NCBI RefSeq assembly: GCF_004101865.1 | Contig: NZ_CP026118.1 | Span: forward strand, 3,799,001-3,863,000 | DNA from: Halobacillus litoralis | Lineage (GTDB): Bacteria; Bacillota; Bacilli; Bacillales; Halobacillaceae | Direction: 5' to 3' | DNA: 64,000 nucleotides | Shown here: positions 9,762 to 19,000 of the stretch, piece after piece | How positions within the stretch are numbered: position 1 is the first letter of the stretch | Layout: each line of letters starts with the position of its first letter | Notes under the pieces: model-generated | The model's database searches: none | Told to the model about the DNA's origin: nothing | What the model saw: only the letters and a program-made list of their open reading frames with translations | Translations under genes and position numbers: made by a program

Positions 9762-11081
9762 ATGAGTAAGCATAAATTTGAACAATACGCCATTACCCCT
9801 ACAGTCAGTAAGATTGTGGGAGGGCTGGGCTTTCAAGAACCAACACCTATTCAGAAACAAGTATTACCACCTGCATTGAGAGGTGAAAGTTTGATCGGTC
9901 AATCTCATACAGGTTCAGGGAAAACACATGCCTTTTTACTTCCATTATTAAATCAGTTGGAAGAAGCCATCAATTCAGTTCAGTTTGTCATTACAGCACC
10001 GACGAGAGAGCTTGCCATTCAGATTCAAGATGAAGTGAAAAAAGCGATTGAGTTAGCTGGAAAAGAAAATGTATGGCGCTCCAAGCTGCTTATAGGTGGT
10101 ACGGACAAGCAAAAAATGGTGGACAAACTATCGTCAATGACTCCTCATATTGTTGTCGGCACACCAGGAAGAATATTAGATATGGTTAAAGAAGAAGCCA
10201 TTGATTTATATCATGCCAAAGCATTCGTTTTGGACGAAGCGGACCTAATGCTTGATCTGGGTTTCATTGAAGATGTCGATCAAATTCTTGTGCGGATGGA
10301 CCAAGAGGTACAAATGATGGTCTTTTCTGCAACGATCCCGGAAAGGTTACAGCCTTTCCTGAAAAAGTATTTGACGAATCCGACTCATATAGAAATTGAG
10401 GATGACAAACCTTCGCCTGAATCGATGGAACACCGTTTGATTCCATTGCGCCATAAAGAGCCTGCGGACATTATCATCGATATATCCAAAGCTATCCAAC
10501 CCTATTTGGCAATCATCTTTACAAATGGAAAAGAACACGCGAACAGGCTAGCAGACCAATTGATGGACAAAGGTTTGGAAGTTGGGCTTTTACATGGCGG
10601 CTTATCTCCGAGAGAGCGTAAACGGATGCTTAAAGAATTGCAAAGCCTTCGTTATCAATACATCGTAGCCACGGATCTCGCATCTCGAGGAATTGATATT
10701 CAAGGTGTCAGTCATGTAATTAATGCCCAAATGCCGAAAGAGGAAGAATTCTACGTTCACCGTGTAGGTCGTACTGCCCGTGCAGGATTACAAGGCACAG
10801 CCATTAACCTTTATAAAGAATCAGATTTACCTTTGATACAGAAGTTAGAAAAGAAAGGTTTATCGTTTGATTTTTATGAGGTGAAAAATGGAGAATGGAA
10901 AGAAGTCAACTCCTACAATGAAAGACAAACAAGAGAGCGCAGTGCCTCAAGTGAAGAGAAAAAGGCAAAGCAAATGGTACGTAAACCGAAGAAAGTCAAA
11001 CCAGGTTACAAAAAGAAAATGAAACAAGAAGCAGATCAGAATTTGAAAAAGATGAAACAAAACCGTTTTCGTAAGAAGTAA
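9762..11081 (+). CDS. cshB: DEAD-box RNA helicase CshB
   Basis: ATP-dependent RNA helicase involved in cold adaptation, ribosome assembly and mRNA turnover in Bacillus. Motifs in order: Q motif EPTPIQKQ, motif I SHTGSGKT (about residues 48-55), Ia [14 protein letters not shown] (about 158-161), [29 protein letters not shown]. The last ~60 residues are Lys/Arg-rich with repeated KPKK and KKMKQ, a likely RNA-binding tail. ATG 9762 follows AAAAGGAGA. It is 17 bp upstream of nfo, suggesting cotranscription. Confidence 0.94.
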   Translation: MSKHKFEQYAITPTVSKIVGGLGFQEPTPIQKQVLPPALRGESLIGQSHTGSGKTHAFLLPLLNQLEEAINSVQFVITAPTRELAIQIQDEVKKAIELAGKENVWRSKLLIGGTDKQKMVDKLSSMTPHIVVGTPGRILDMVKEEAIDLYHAKAFVLDEADLMLDLGFIEDVDQILVRMDQEVQMMVFSATIPERLQPFLKKYLTNPTHIEIEDDKPSPESMEHRLIPLRHKEPADIIIDISKAIQPYLAIIFTNGKEHANRLADQLMDKGLEVGLLHGGLSPRERKRMLKELQSLRYQYIVATDLASRGIDIQGVSHVINAQMPKEEEFYVHRVGRTARAGLQGTAINLYKESDLPLIQKLEKKGLSFDFYEVKNGEWKEVNSYNERQTRERSASSEEKKAKQMVRKPKKVKPGYKKKMKQEADQNLKKMKQNRFRKK

Positions 11082-11098
11082 GGAAGGAAAGGGATTTT

Positions 11099-11992
11099 AT
11101 GTTGAAAATCGGTTCACATGTATCGATGAAAGGAAAGAAAATGCTTCTAGGGGCCAGTGAAGAAGCTGCCTCCTATGGTGCAGGGACATTCATGATCTAT
11201 ACGGGAGCCCCTCAGAATACTAGACGTCGCCCGCTTGAAGAACTGAATATCGAAGCAGGCACTGAACATATGAAAGAACATGGCATGGAGGATATCGTCG
11301 TCCATGCTCCTTATATTATTAATATCGGAAATACTACAAAACCAGAGACTTTTCAATTAGGTGTCGACTTTTTACGTAATGAAATCGCCCGTACTGAAGC
11401 GCTGGGTGCGAAACAAATCGTGTTGCATCCTGGTTCCCATGTCGGTCAAGGAGTAGACAAGGGGATTCCGAAAATCATTGAAGGGTTAAATGAAGTCTTG
11501 CACAAAGACCAAAGTGTCCAAATCGCCCTTGAAACGATGGCTGGAAAAGGATCGGAGATAGGGAGAAGCTTTGACGAACTTGCCCAAATTATCGATGGTG
11601 TGACAATGAACGAAAAACTTTCCGTATGTATGGATACATGTCACATCCACGATGCAGGATATAACGTCGTAGAGGATTTTGACGGTGTACTGAATGAGTT
11701 CGACAAAATTGTTGGACTTGACCGTTTGAAAGTGATTCACGTAAACGACAGCAAGAATGCTCAGGGCGCAGGAAAAGACCGACACGAAAACGTTGGTTTT
11801 GGGCACATCGGTTTCAAGGCACTTCATCAGGTCATTCACCATCCGGCATTAAAAGATCTGCCTAAGATTCTTGAAACTCCATATGTCGGAGAGGACAAGA
11901 AAAACAAAAAACCTCCATACCGGTTTGAAATTGATATGGTTAAAGAAGGAACTTTCGATGAAAACCTAAAAGATAAAATCATGGAGCAATAA
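11099..11992 (+). CDS. nfo: Endonuclease IV (AP endonuclease Nfo)
   Basis: Zinc-dependent endonuclease that cleaves 5' to abasic sites in base-excision repair; in Bacillus it also protects spores. TIM-barrel metal ligands are visible in [40 protein letters not shown] and VIHVNDSKN. Length (297 aa) is standard. GGAAAGGGA precedes ATG 11099. It lies in the same transcription unit as cshB (yqfR-yqfS order) and is followed by a terminator. Confidence 0.96.
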   Translation: MLKIGSHVSMKGKKMLLGASEEAASYGAGTFMIYTGAPQNTRRRPLEELNIEAGTEHMKEHGMEDIVVHAPYIINIGNTTKPETFQLGVDFLRNEIARTEALGAKQIVLHPGSHVGQGVDKGIPKIIEGLNEVLHKDQSVQIALETMAGKGSEIGRSFDELAQIIDGVTMNEKLSVCMDTCHIHDAGYNVVEDFDGVLNEFDKIVGLDRLKVIHVNDSKNAQGAGKDRHENVGFGHIGFKALHQVIHHPALKDLPKILETPYVGEDKKNKKPPYRFEIDMVKEGTFDENLKDKIMEQ

Positions 11993-12047
11993 TCGGATGT
12001 GAAAACGCGTTGGTATTCCCGCCAAGAAAAAATTGAGATATGCATAG

Positions 12048-12076
12048 AAAAAAGCAGGAAGCTTCCTGCTTTTTTT
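12048..12076 (+). terminator. Terminator after nfo
   Basis: A near-perfect palindrome: AAAAAGCAGGAAG opposite CTTCCTGCTTTTT, followed by further T. The mirror A-run means it could also act on the opposite strand. Confidence 0.85.
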
Positions 12077-12208
12077 CGTCTGGAAAATGGTGGTACATGA
12101 GCGCCAAAACTCTCGGGGTCTTAAGCAAGCTCTTTGCTTTGGTAAAAAACCGCCACTTCAAAGATTTACTTAAGCTGGTCTAGGCTGGTCAAGCACTTGC
12201 GCTTTTGT

Positions 12209-12493
12209 TTATTTCAGCCAATCTTCCACACCATACTCCTTCGCGATCTTCATAAGTAATTGATTCACTGCTCGTGCTGTATCTTTTGAAGTGATACTCG
12301 CAAGTTTTTTCAGCATTCTCTTCCGGCCCTCTGGATCGAAGGGGTTCTCCTTATTTTTCTTCAAAGCTTTCACTATGGCTGCGGCTTCTTGTTCGGATAT
12401 AGAAATGCGGTACTTCTTACTATAGAAAAGTAATTCATTTACGGTTAGTTGTTTCAACTTTTGGGTAATGAACTGTTGTGCCACATTTTTCAT
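12209..12493 (-). CDS. yqfT: DUF2624 family protein (YqfT)
   Basis: Small helical cytosolic protein of unknown function found in Bacillaceae at this place next to nfo. The 94-residue sequence has the conserved YSKKYRISISEQEA helix-turn-helix-like part and a C-terminal KEYGVEDWLK. It is monocistronic on the minus strand, opposite to nfo. In B. subtilis the next genes would be yqfU and zur; here they are absent from the interval, which instead holds a transglycosylase gene. Confidence 0.85.
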   Translation of the reverse strand: MKNVAQQFITQKLKQLTVNELLFYSKKYRISISEQEAAAIVKALKKNKENPFDPEGRKRMLKKLASITSKDTARAVNQLLMKIAKEYGVEDWLK

Positions 12494-12684
12494 TGGCTTA
12501 TACTCCCTCTCTCCTTATTTAGTACACCATATGAAAAGTGGGAAGGATATGTGTTTTTGAAAAATCATGTGATTGAGTATATCAATTGAAATACACCAGG
12601 CAATACTATAGTGTAAGCCAATGGGTCCAAATGGGTACTGCTCAACAGTGCCGATTTTGCAGGAACAGCGAAGGAGTGAATGAA

Positions 12685-13413
12685 ATGAAGGAGAATCCCT
12701 TTTTAATGAAATCGGGTTTAGCGATGCTGCTCGTTGCAGTAACATTCTTTACTGTGCACCAATGGAACCAGAAAGAGGAAAAAACTTTAGCTGAAAAGAA
12801 TCAGCAATTAGAAAATAAGAACGAAAAGCTTGTCACAGAAAATGATCGATTAAAGTCAACCAACGATTATTTGAAAGGGCAGCCTGTGGAAACAAGCGAG
12901 AAAAATGGATATCACACATGGCCTGCTATAGAAAAGAAGGCAGAACAACTGGTCAAAGATAGTGGTGGAGAATTCAAAAAGTCATGGGCGATGTATTTAG
13001 TGAGGGAGTCCAAGCGTTATGAAATCGATCCCTCTCTCGTTTACGAACTGTTAAAAGTGGAAACGGGGGGAACGTTTGATCCAGAGCTTGTAGGGCCTGA
13101 GACAAAGTATGGACACGCTTATGGAATGTCCCAGTTCATGAAGAATACTGCTCCATGGATTGCTGATATGGCTGACTTACCTTATGAAGATGAGCTTTTA
13201 TTCGATCCTTATTATTCCATGCAATTATCATTAGTTTATTTAGATTTTCTTAAAAGCAAGTATGAAAATTGGGACGAAGCTTTAACGGCTTATCATCGAG
13301 GGATGGGTGGTCTAGAGCAATACAAGGAAGAAAATGGACATGCTGAAAGCTGGTATGCGGAAGAAATTCAAGAAAAAGCAGACACACATACAACAGTAGC
13401 TATAGCTAAGTAA
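12685..13413 (+). CDS. Membrane-anchored lytic transglycosylase-like (SLT domain) protein
   Basis: Probable peptidoglycan lytic transglycosylase acting outside the membrane. A single hydrophobic anchor (about residues 9-24) is followed by a coiled coil rich in Glu, Lys and Asn (about 28-65). An SLT-type catalytic domain follows, starting around PSLVYELLKVETGG (the Glu is the predicted acid) and including YGMSQFM and TAYHRGMGGLEQY. ATG 12685 lies 8 nt after GAAGGAG; the open frame extends upstream without a site. Length is 242 aa. It is not part of the B. subtilis order here, so it looks like a local replacement or insertion. Confidence 0.8.
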   Translation: MKENPFLMKSGLAMLLVAVTFFTVHQWNQKEEKTLAEKNQQLENKNEKLVTENDRLKSTNDYLKGQPVETSEKNGYHTWPAIEKKAEQLVKDSGGEFKKSWAMYLVRESKRYEIDPSLVYELLKVETGGTFDPELVGPETKYGHAYGMSQFMKNTAPWIADMADLPYEDELLFDPYYSMQLSLVYLDFLKSKYENWDEALTAYHRGMGGLEQYKEENGHAESWYAEEIQEKADTHTTVAIAK

Positions 13414-13594
13414 GCTTCTGTATTTCCATTTGAGTAATTCAGTTATAGGGCGAAACCACATTTCGGAGTCCCCTCATCTGGATTATTTTTTTATCCAAAT
13501 GGTAAAAAAAACCTTCCCATCAACTTCCTGATGTAAATGGAGATAATCTTCACATACTAATCATGATTCTCCAAACAGAAAGGGAGGTTTTCGC

Positions 13595-14143
13595 ATGTAT
13601 GATCCGAAAAATCCTGAAGAGAATCAGGAAACAGAAAAAGCTCCACAGCATGGTGATGAGATAGAACAAGTGCACCATGAATCGATGGATGAAGAAGTTC
13701 ACGAGGAGCCAACAACTGAGCAAGTAATTAATGAAGCCTTTGATACTATGCAGGAACAAGATTTCAGAAGGGAAGAGGGCTATGATCAGGTAGAAGCAGT
13801 CGATGATCATGGTCGCGGACCTAACCAACCTGTATACGGAGATAGTTATGAAGAAGAATTCGCTCAAGAAGCGGCAGTCGGCCGTATAGATGAGCCTATG
13901 CACAATGAAGAGCAGGAAACGACCATGGAGGACAACGTAAATGCTGGAATGGGATGGTTGGGGTTAACAGCAGCTATCCTATCCTTTTTCTTCGCTCCAT
14001 TGATCCTGGGTGCAGCTGGCATAATCTTAGGAATCGTCGGGAAGCGACGTGGAGCAGATACACTAGGGAATATGGCGATTATCGTCAGTATAGTTTCTAT
14101 CGCTTTTTCCTTATTCTTCGCACCGTTTTATAACTTGATTTAA
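13595..14143 (+). CDS. yqfX: Acidic membrane protein with C-terminal DUF4190-like hairpin (YqfX-like)
   Basis: Residues 1-110 are soluble and extremely acidic (many Glu, Asp and Gln). The C-terminal 70 residues hold two membrane segments, beginning GWLGLTAAILSFFFAPLIL and NMAIIVSIVSIAFSLFF, joined by GIVGKRRGAD. This matches the DUF4190-like pattern of YqfX, which precedes ispG in Bacillus. Function is unknown. AAAGGGAGG lies just upstream of ATG 13595. It shares a bidirectional terminator with ispG. Confidence 0.75.
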   Translation: MYDPKNPEENQETEKAPQHGDEIEQVHHESMDEEVHEEPTTEQVINEAFDTMQEQDFRREEGYDQVEAVDDHGRGPNQPVYGDSYEEEFAQEAAVGRIDEPMHNEEQETTMEDNVNAGMGWLGLTAAILSFFFAPLILGAAGIILGIVGKRRGADTLGNMAIIVSIVSIAFSLFFAPFYNLI

Positions 14144-14163
14144 TTATTTTGCCGGAAGTATCA

Positions 14164-14201
14164 AATAAAGGGGCGGACCATTATGGTCCGCCCCTTTATT
14201 T
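14164..14201. terminator. Bidirectional terminator between yqfX and ispG
   Basis: A perfect stem, AATAAAGGGGCGGACC against GGTCCGCCCCTTTATT, with an A-run on the left and a T-run on the right. It serves converging genes. Confidence 0.9.
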
Positions 14202-15314
14202 TTAGGATTGTTTTAATTTTTCTTTTTCAAGTCGTTCTTTTTCATAATGTTCTTCAGCCAGTTTGTCGACTTCTTTTTTCAGCTCTTCTACCATAATATC
14301 TTCTGGAACCTTACGGATAATCTCACCATGTCTGAATAGGAGTCCTTCACCACGAGCTCCGGCGATTCCGATATCCGCTTCACGTGCTTCTCCCGGGCCA
14401 TTGACGGCGCAGCCGAGCACAGCTACTTTTATGGGTGCTTTGATGTTTTGAATATATTCTTCGACTTCATTAGCGATGGAAATCAGGTCGATTTCAATTC
14501 TTCCGCAAGTAGGACAGGAAATCAGTGTAGCTGCATTGGAAGCTAGACCATATGATTTGAGAAGTTCTTTTGCTACTTTAACTTCTTCCACAGGGTCCGC
14601 ACTTAAACTGATTCTGACAGTATTCCCGATGCCTTTACTCAAAATCGCGCCTAGCCCTGCAGCGCTCTTCACTGTACCTGCGAAAAGCGTTCCGGATTCT
14701 GTAATGCCGAGGTGGATCGGATACTTGAAAGCAGCCGCCGCTTTTTCATAGGCTTCGATAGCCAATTTAACATCTGAGGCTTTCAAGGATACAATGATAT
14801 CATGGAAGTCTAAATCCTCAAGAATCTTGATATGGTGCAATGCACTTTCAACCATCCCATCTGCAGTCGGATAGCCGTACTTTTCAAGAATGTGACGCTC
14901 AAGTGAGCCCGCATTTACACCAATACGAATCGGGATCCCCTTTTCCTTTGCAGCTTTTACAACTGCCTCTACCTTTTCACGCTTGCCGATGTTTCCAGGA
15001 TTGATCCTGATTTTGTCGGCACCGCCTTCAATGGCTTTCAATGCTTTTTTATAATCGAAGTGAATGTCTACGACGAGTGGGATATTGATGCGTTTTTTGA
15101 TTTCTGGAATTGCATCAGCCGCACGGTCATCCGGACATGCCACACGGACGATTTGACAGCCAGCTTCTTCTAATCGTTTGATTTCAGCTACTGTTGCTTC
15201 CACATCGTGTGTTTTCGTTGTAGTCATGGATTGGATGACGACCTCATCCGCTCCACCTATCGTTACGTCCCCGACTTTGACGGGACGAGTATCTTTTCTG
15301 TGTGTAATTGCCAT
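14202..15314 (-). CDS. ispG: 4-hydroxy-3-methylbut-2-en-1-yl diphosphate synthase IspG (GcpE)
   Basis: Penultimate MEP-pathway enzyme: converts MEcPP to HMBPP with a [4Fe-4S] cluster. The N-terminal TIM-barrel part includes [13 protein letters not shown]. The cluster-binding C-terminal part shows SCPTCGR (near 264-270) and [13 protein letters not shown] (near 296-308). A lysine-rich tail follows. Length (370 aa) matches Bacillus IspG. It is monocistronic, divergent from the NfeD gene. Confidence 0.97.
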   Translation of the reverse strand: MAITHRKDTRPVKVGDVTIGGADEVVIQSMTTTKTHDVEATVAEIKRLEEAGCQIVRVACPDDRAADAIPEIKKRINIPLVVDIHFDYKKALKAIEGGADKIRINPGNIGKREKVEAVVKAAKEKGIPIRIGVNAGSLERHILEKYGYPTADGMVESALHHIKILEDLDFHDIIVSLKASDVKLAIEAYEKAAAAFKYPIHLGITESGTLFAGTVKSAAGLGAILSKGIGNTVRISLSADPVEEVKVAKELLKSYGLASNAATLISCPTCGRIEIDLISIANEVEEYIQNIKAPIKVAVLGCAVNGPGEAREADIGIAGARGEGLLFRHGEIIRKVPEDIMVEELKKEVDKLAEEHYEKERLEKEKLKQS

Positions 15315-15507
15315 TTAGAATCGCTCCTTTATATTTTCACAAAAAGGTATGCAAGATGTTTTTCCAACCTTCATTATAAGGGCTATCTTCTCAAATGAGA
15401 AGTCAAGTCACTTAAATAAAACCGTTCACACTTAAAATTAATGTGAATCGGAATCAAAGATGTATAAATTATATCATGAGACATTGGTGAAAAAAATTGA
15501 TAATGTT

Positions 15508-15534
15508 TGAAACAAACCGCCACCTTTGCACGTA
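15508..15534 (+). promoter_or_regulatory. ECF-sigma (sigma-W-like) promoter of the NfeD gene
   Basis: TGAAAC (15508-15513), a 17-bp spacer and CGTA (15531-15534) match the Bacillus sigma-W pattern. It is 34 bp ahead of the GTG start. In B. subtilis the NfeD-containing operons yqeZ-yqfAB and yuaF-floT are sigma-W dependent, so motif and gene agree. Confidence 0.7.
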
Positions 15535-15567
15535 CATATAGTATTCAGGGAGAGGATGTGAAACCCC

Positions 15568-16197
15568 GTGTTTTCTTATGATTGGATTGCTTTATTCATC
15601 ACTTTATTAGGAACGATGTTTTTGATTGGTGAATTATTAGTTAATATGCGTGGCTTTTTCGCTTTGATCGGTTTTGGTTTCATTACTGTATATTTTTCAA
15701 GTTACCTTGCTACAGATATGTTTATAGTCATGATGCTTGTATATTTTCTCGGTATCGTTTTAGTAGTGATCGATGGAAAACTGATAAACGATGGTACACT
15801 CGCCACTATTGGCGGCGTAACAATGATTATAGCTGTAGGTTTCAGTGCGCCGAATTGGGTAGCAGGGATGTATAGTGTCATTGGTGTCATCCTTGGCGGC
15901 GCAGCGTCTTTACTTTTTTTGAAGGTGTTCAAGCGGAGGCAGATGTGGACGAAAATGACGTTAAACAATCAACTTTCTTCAGAAATGGGCTACAATTCGA
16001 TGAAAGAAACTTACCAATTTCTAAAAGGAAAGATTGGTAAAGCCAGGACTGATATGAGACCAGTGGGAACAATTCAAATCGAAGGTGAAGATTACAGTGC
16101 TGTCTCCAATGGTCAGTGGATTTCAAGGAATGACAAGATAGAAGTTGTATCAGTGGATGGAACAAGAATACTGGTCAAAAAAATCGAGGACAACTAA
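15568..16197 (+). CDS. NfeD-family membrane protein
   Basis: Membrane protein of the NfeD family, which partners flotillin-like proteins in membrane-domain organisation. Four to five membrane segments (about residues 7-120) are followed by a soluble C-terminal OB-fold-type domain including RTDMRPVGTIQIEGEDY and NDKIEVVSVDGTRILVKK, the classic NfeD ending. There is no N-terminal ClpP-like protease part, so this is the short form (209 aa). No flotillin gene is adjacent, unlike the B. subtilis sigma-W operons. The GTG start is supported mainly by the frame. Confidence 0.8.
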   Translation: MFSYDWIALFITLLGTMFLIGELLVNMRGFFALIGFGFITVYFSSYLATDMFIVMMLVYFLGIVLVVIDGKLINDGTLATIGGVTMIIAVGFSAPNWVAGMYSVIGVILGGAASLLFLKVFKRRQMWTKMTLNNQLSSEMGYNSMKETYQFLKGKIGKARTDMRPVGTIQIEGEDYSAVSNGQWISRNDKIEVVSVDGTRILVKKIEDN

Positions 16198-16213
16198 ATC
16201 ACTGCATTGCTGG

Positions 16214-16254
16214 ACATCATTACTTGGTTGTACAACCAAGTAATGATGTTTTTT
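16214..16254 (+). terminator. Terminator after the NfeD gene
   Basis: A perfect 17-bp stem, ACATCATTACTTGGTTG with its exact complement, and only 2 nt between the arms, then TTTTT. Confidence 0.9.
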
Positions 16255-16567
16255 CATATAAGACCCAAGTATGGAAATCGAGCGCATATACCCTTTCCAG
16301 TTCCAACGCCTGGCCATGTTTATATTATTTTACAAAGGAGATATTGATAGAGAGGGTTTTCTTTAGTTATCACTAACACCCAGTCTTTTTTAATTTTACT
16401 AATTCTCAGTATAATATGAACTTTATGAGGGTATTAGGGGAATGTAAATTTATTGTTAAGATTCATTATTATCCTTTACAACAATAAATCCATCGTTAAT
16501 AATGAATGAGGTGTTTTAAAGAGAAATAATTTGTAGAATCTTGGATGAGGAAAGGGTGGAGAGTAAA
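16255..16567 (+). other. Long leader of the Na/phosphate symporter gene with interlocking inverted repeats
   Basis: No gene is visible. A TATAAT at 16410-16415 could start a leader of about 145 nt, with a weak -35 (TTTTTA). Within 16448-16507 two inverted repeats interlock in the order A-B-A'-B': ATTTATTGTT (16448-16457) with AACAATAAAT (16480-16489), and ATTCATTATTA (16461-16471) with TAATAATGAAT (16497-16507). These may be DNA operators or a weak RNA pseudoknot. A TGTAAA/TGTTAA pair spaced 11 bp (16443-16459) resembles half of a Pho box in reverse. Confidence 0.4.
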
Positions 16568-18205
16568 TTGGATATCGATGTGCAAAAGATGATATTTGAA
16601 TTCATCGGTGGACTGGGTATTTTCTTGTTCGGCCTTAAATACATGGCTGATGGATTACAAAGAACAGCTGGGGATCGGTTGAGGGAACTATTGGACCGTT
16701 TTACGCGAAATCCATTAATGGGTGTAATCGCAGGTACAGTTGTTACAGTATTACTTCAAAGTAGTAGTACCACAACCGTGTTGACAGTCGGTTTAGTTAA
16801 CGCCGGGTTTATGACATTCAGACAAGCAATCGGCGTCATCATGGGTGCAAACATAGGTACGACAATGACAGCATTTATCATCGGTTTTGATATTAAAGCA
16901 TATGGACTTCCTATACTTGCAGTCGGTGCGTTCTTATTATTCTTTTTCAAAAGTAAAAAAGTGGCGAACATTGGACAAACATTGTTCGGTTTTGGTGCGC
17001 TATTCTTCGGCTTGGAAGTTATGAGTGGAGGGATGAAACCTCTTCGATCAATGCAAGCCTTCCAGGATCTTACCGTAAGTATGAGTGATAATCCTATTTT
17101 AGGAGTTATTGTCGGGACATTGTTTACAGTAATCGTCCAAAGCTCCAGTGCGACGATCGGTATTTTGCAACAGTTGCTGGGAGAAGGTTTGGTTGATCTT
17201 CAGGCAGCCATACCAGTACTTTTTGGTGACAATATCGGAACGACCATCACAGCTGTCCTTGCTTCGATCGGAGCAAGTGTAGGGGCGAAGCGTGCTGCTT
17301 TTGCCCACGTCATATTCAACGTACTTGGTGCAACTGTATTCTTGATTCTCCTGGTACCTTTCGAAAGGTATGTGAACTGGCTGCAAAGCACAATGAACCT
17401 CGAGGCGGAAATGACCATCGCCTTTGCCCATGGTTCTTTCAATTTAGCGAACACAATTGTACAATTCCCATTTATTGCAGTCCTGGCATGGATTGTCATT
17501 AAGTTAGTGCCTGGGGATGAATCTCTCATCGATCATAAACCTCAGCATCTGGACCCTATATTTATTGAACAATCCCCATCGCTCGCTTTGGACCAAGCCA
17601 AAGAAGAAGTGATCCGCATGGGTGAGTATGCTTATAAAGGACTGGAAGAAACAAGCCTCTATCTAAATAATAAACAACAGAAACACTCGGAAGTTGCGAT
17701 GCAGATTGAAGATGCATTGAACAACTTAGATCGGAAAATCACCGATTACCTGGTGGATTTATCACAGGCATCGTTATCTGATGAAGAGAGTCATAAGCAC
17801 TCTGCTTTGATGGATTCAGTACGTGACTTAGAGCGTATTGGCGACCACTTTGAAAACATCATTGAGCTCATCGATTATAAAAACTCTAATAAAGTAAACC
17901 TTACCTCACAGGCGTATGAAGATTTAAATACAATGTTCGACCTGACATTAATGACAGTGAAACAAGCAACAAAAGCTCTTGAAAATATGAGCAGAGAAGA
18001 AGCATTAGCTGTCGTACAGAAAGAGAATGAATTGGACCGTATGGAACGCAGTTACCGTAAGAAGCATATCATCCGTTTGAATGAAGGTGTATGCACAGGG
18101 CAAGCCGGTATCGTCTTTGTAGATATGATAAGCAACCTTGAGCGTATCGGTGACCATGCGGTGAATATTGCAGAAGAAGTACTCGGAGAAAAAGAAAGTT
18201 TATAG
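16568..18205 (+). CDS. Na+/phosphate symporter, NptA/PNaS family with PhoU-like tail
   Basis: Sodium-coupled phosphate uptake protein. Two inverted symporter repeats each carry the QSSS signature, QSSSTTTVLTVGL and QSSSATIGILQQL, within about eight to nine membrane segments. The last ~200 residues form a soluble PhoU-like four-helix domain with LERIGDHFENI and LERIGDHAVNIAEE. TTG 16568 is preferred because GGTGGAG lies 7 nt upstream, giving 545 aa; an in-frame TTG at 16541 lacks a site. It complements the high-affinity pst system encoded 6 kb downstream. Confidence 0.9.
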   Translation: MDIDVQKMIFEFIGGLGIFLFGLKYMADGLQRTAGDRLRELLDRFTRNPLMGVIAGTVVTVLLQSSSTTTVLTVGLVNAGFMTFRQAIGVIMGANIGTTMTAFIIGFDIKAYGLPILAVGAFLLFFFKSKKVANIGQTLFGFGALFFGLEVMSGGMKPLRSMQAFQDLTVSMSDNPILGVIVGTLFTVIVQSSSATIGILQQLLGEGLVDLQAAIPVLFGDNIGTTITAVLASIGASVGAKRAAFAHVIFNVLGATVFLILLVPFERYVNWLQSTMNLEAEMTIAFAHGSFNLANTIVQFPFIAVLAWIVIKLVPGDESLIDHKPQHLDPIFIEQSPSLALDQAKEEVIRMGEYAYKGLEETSLYLNNKQQKHSEVAMQIEDALNNLDRKITDYLVDLSQASLSDEESHKHSALMDSVRDLERIGDHFENIIELIDYKNSNKVNLTSQAYEDLNTMFDLTLMTVKQATKALENMSREEALAVVQKENELDRMERSYRKKHIIRLNEGVCTGQAGIVFVDMISNLERIGDHAVNIAEEVLGEKESL

Positions 18206-18217
18206 TTAAAACATGTA

Positions 18218-18246
18218 AGACGGATGTTTTACACATCCGTCTTTTG
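18218..18246 (+). terminator. Terminator after the Na/phosphate symporter gene
   Basis: AGACGGATGT pairs with ACATCCGTCT around TTTAC, followed by TTT. Confidence 0.85.
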
Positions 18247-18329
18247 TGTTATTTCCTTAAAAAATCCTTGAAACCTTCACGGCAACATGCTATATTATTT
18301 TTGTCGCTATTTTAGATAGCAAAAACTTA

Positions 18330-18358
18330 TTGACGAAAATACGGATAAGTGGTATATT
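18330..18358 (+). promoter_or_regulatory. Sigma-A promoter of the tRNA cluster
   Basis: TTGACG (18330-18335) and TATATT (18353-18358) with a 17-bp spacer lie 33 bp before the first tRNA. Confidence 0.8.
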
Positions 18359-18391
18359 AATAAAGTCGCTTAAGAGCGATTCTTAAAATAT

Positions 18392-18465
18392 GGCGGTGTA
18401 GCTCAGCTGGCTAGAGCGTACGGTTCATACCCGTGAGGTCGTGGGTTCGATTCCCTCCACCGCCA
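18392..18465 (+). tRNA. tRNA-Met (CAT), elongator type
   Basis: Cloverleaf with acceptor GGCGGTG/CACCGCC, D-loop AGCTGGCTA, anticodon loop TTCATAC and T-loop TTCGATT. CCA is not encoded. The sequence resembles the Bacillus elongator tRNA-Met, not initiator tRNA. Confidence 0.92.
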
Positions 18466-18489
18466 CTATCATTTACATATTTGAAACAT

Positions 18490-18566
18490 GGCGGTTGTGG
18501 CGAAGTGGTTAACGCACCGGATTGTGGTTCCGGCATTCGTGGGTTCGATTCCCATCAGCCGCCCCA
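18490..18566 (+). tRNA. tRNA-His (GTG)
   Basis: The extra G at -1 (18490) faces C73, typical of tRNA-His. Acceptor is GCGGTTG/CAGCCGC, anticodon GTG in ATTGTGG, T-loop TTCGATT, and CCA is encoded. Confidence 0.95.
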
Positions 18567-18569
18567 TGT

Positions 18570-18646
18570 GGACCCTTAGCTCAGCTGGTTAGAGCTATCG
18601 GCTCATAACCGATCGGTCGCAGGTTCGAGTCCTGCAGGGTCCACCA
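18570..18646 (+). tRNA. tRNA with CAT anticodon, probably tRNA-Ile2 (lysidine type)
   Basis: Acceptor GGACCCT/AGGGTCC, anticodon stem ATCGG/CCGAT around CTCATAA, CCA encoded. The body resembles Bacillus tRNA-Ile2, whose C34 becomes lysidine through TilS and reads AUA. It could be annotated as Met by anticodon alone. Confidence 0.85.
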
Positions 18647-18657
18647 CATTTTCATAC

Positions 18658-18750
18658 GGAGGAGTACCCAAGTTTGGCTGAAGGGAGCGGTCTTGAAAAC
18701 CGCCAGGGGCTTTACGGCTCGCGGGGGTTCGAATCCCTCCTCCTCCGCCA
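18658..18750 (+). tRNA. tRNA-Ser (TGA)
   Basis: A 93-nt class II tRNA with a long variable arm. Acceptor is GGAGGAG/CTCCTCC, anticodon stem GCGGT/ACCGC with TGA in CTTGAAA, discriminator G, and CCA encoded. Confidence 0.95.
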
Positions 18751-18812
18751 TATACATATACCAAACCGTGTGTAACTTCTTTAAAGCATGTTATGAAGTG
18801 AAAAATAATTAT

Positions 18813-19000
18813 GGCTCGGTAGCTCAGTCGGTAGAGAAGCCGTGAAACTAACTTCTTTGAATTAAACATCCTTGCAGGCTTTGCGAGGAGCGTAGGCTTC
18901 ACCGAAATCACTTGCAACGAGACGAGCACAGAACACCTTCGAATTAGCATCGAATCCAGATGAAGTGCGAAAGTAATATGAAAAATTTTAATCTTATCAT
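18813..19000 (+). repeat. Tandem unit 1: truncated tRNA-Phe 5' end fused to a 164-nt element
   Basis: The unit opens with 24 nt identical to the start of tRNA-Phe (18813-18836, acceptor 5' strand and D arm up to GAG) and then leaves the tRNA. A 116-nt core (18859-18974) is shared with unit 2 except for one base indel. The core contains TTCGA/TCGAA (hairpin) and CCTTGC/GCGAGG. No tRNA 3' half follows. The spacer upstream of the unit (from 18764) holds shorter versions of the unit's edges (TAACTTCTTT and ATGAAGTG) without the core. Confidence 0.85.

Noticed and set aside
13475..13502. Terminator after the transglycosylase gene
   Set aside because: The hairpin has a mismatch and is followed by A-run, not T-run.
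16441..16500. Pho box upstream of the Na/phosphate symporter
   Set aside because: Only two hexamers with 11-bp spacing in reverse orientation were found, too few compared with the four at pstS.
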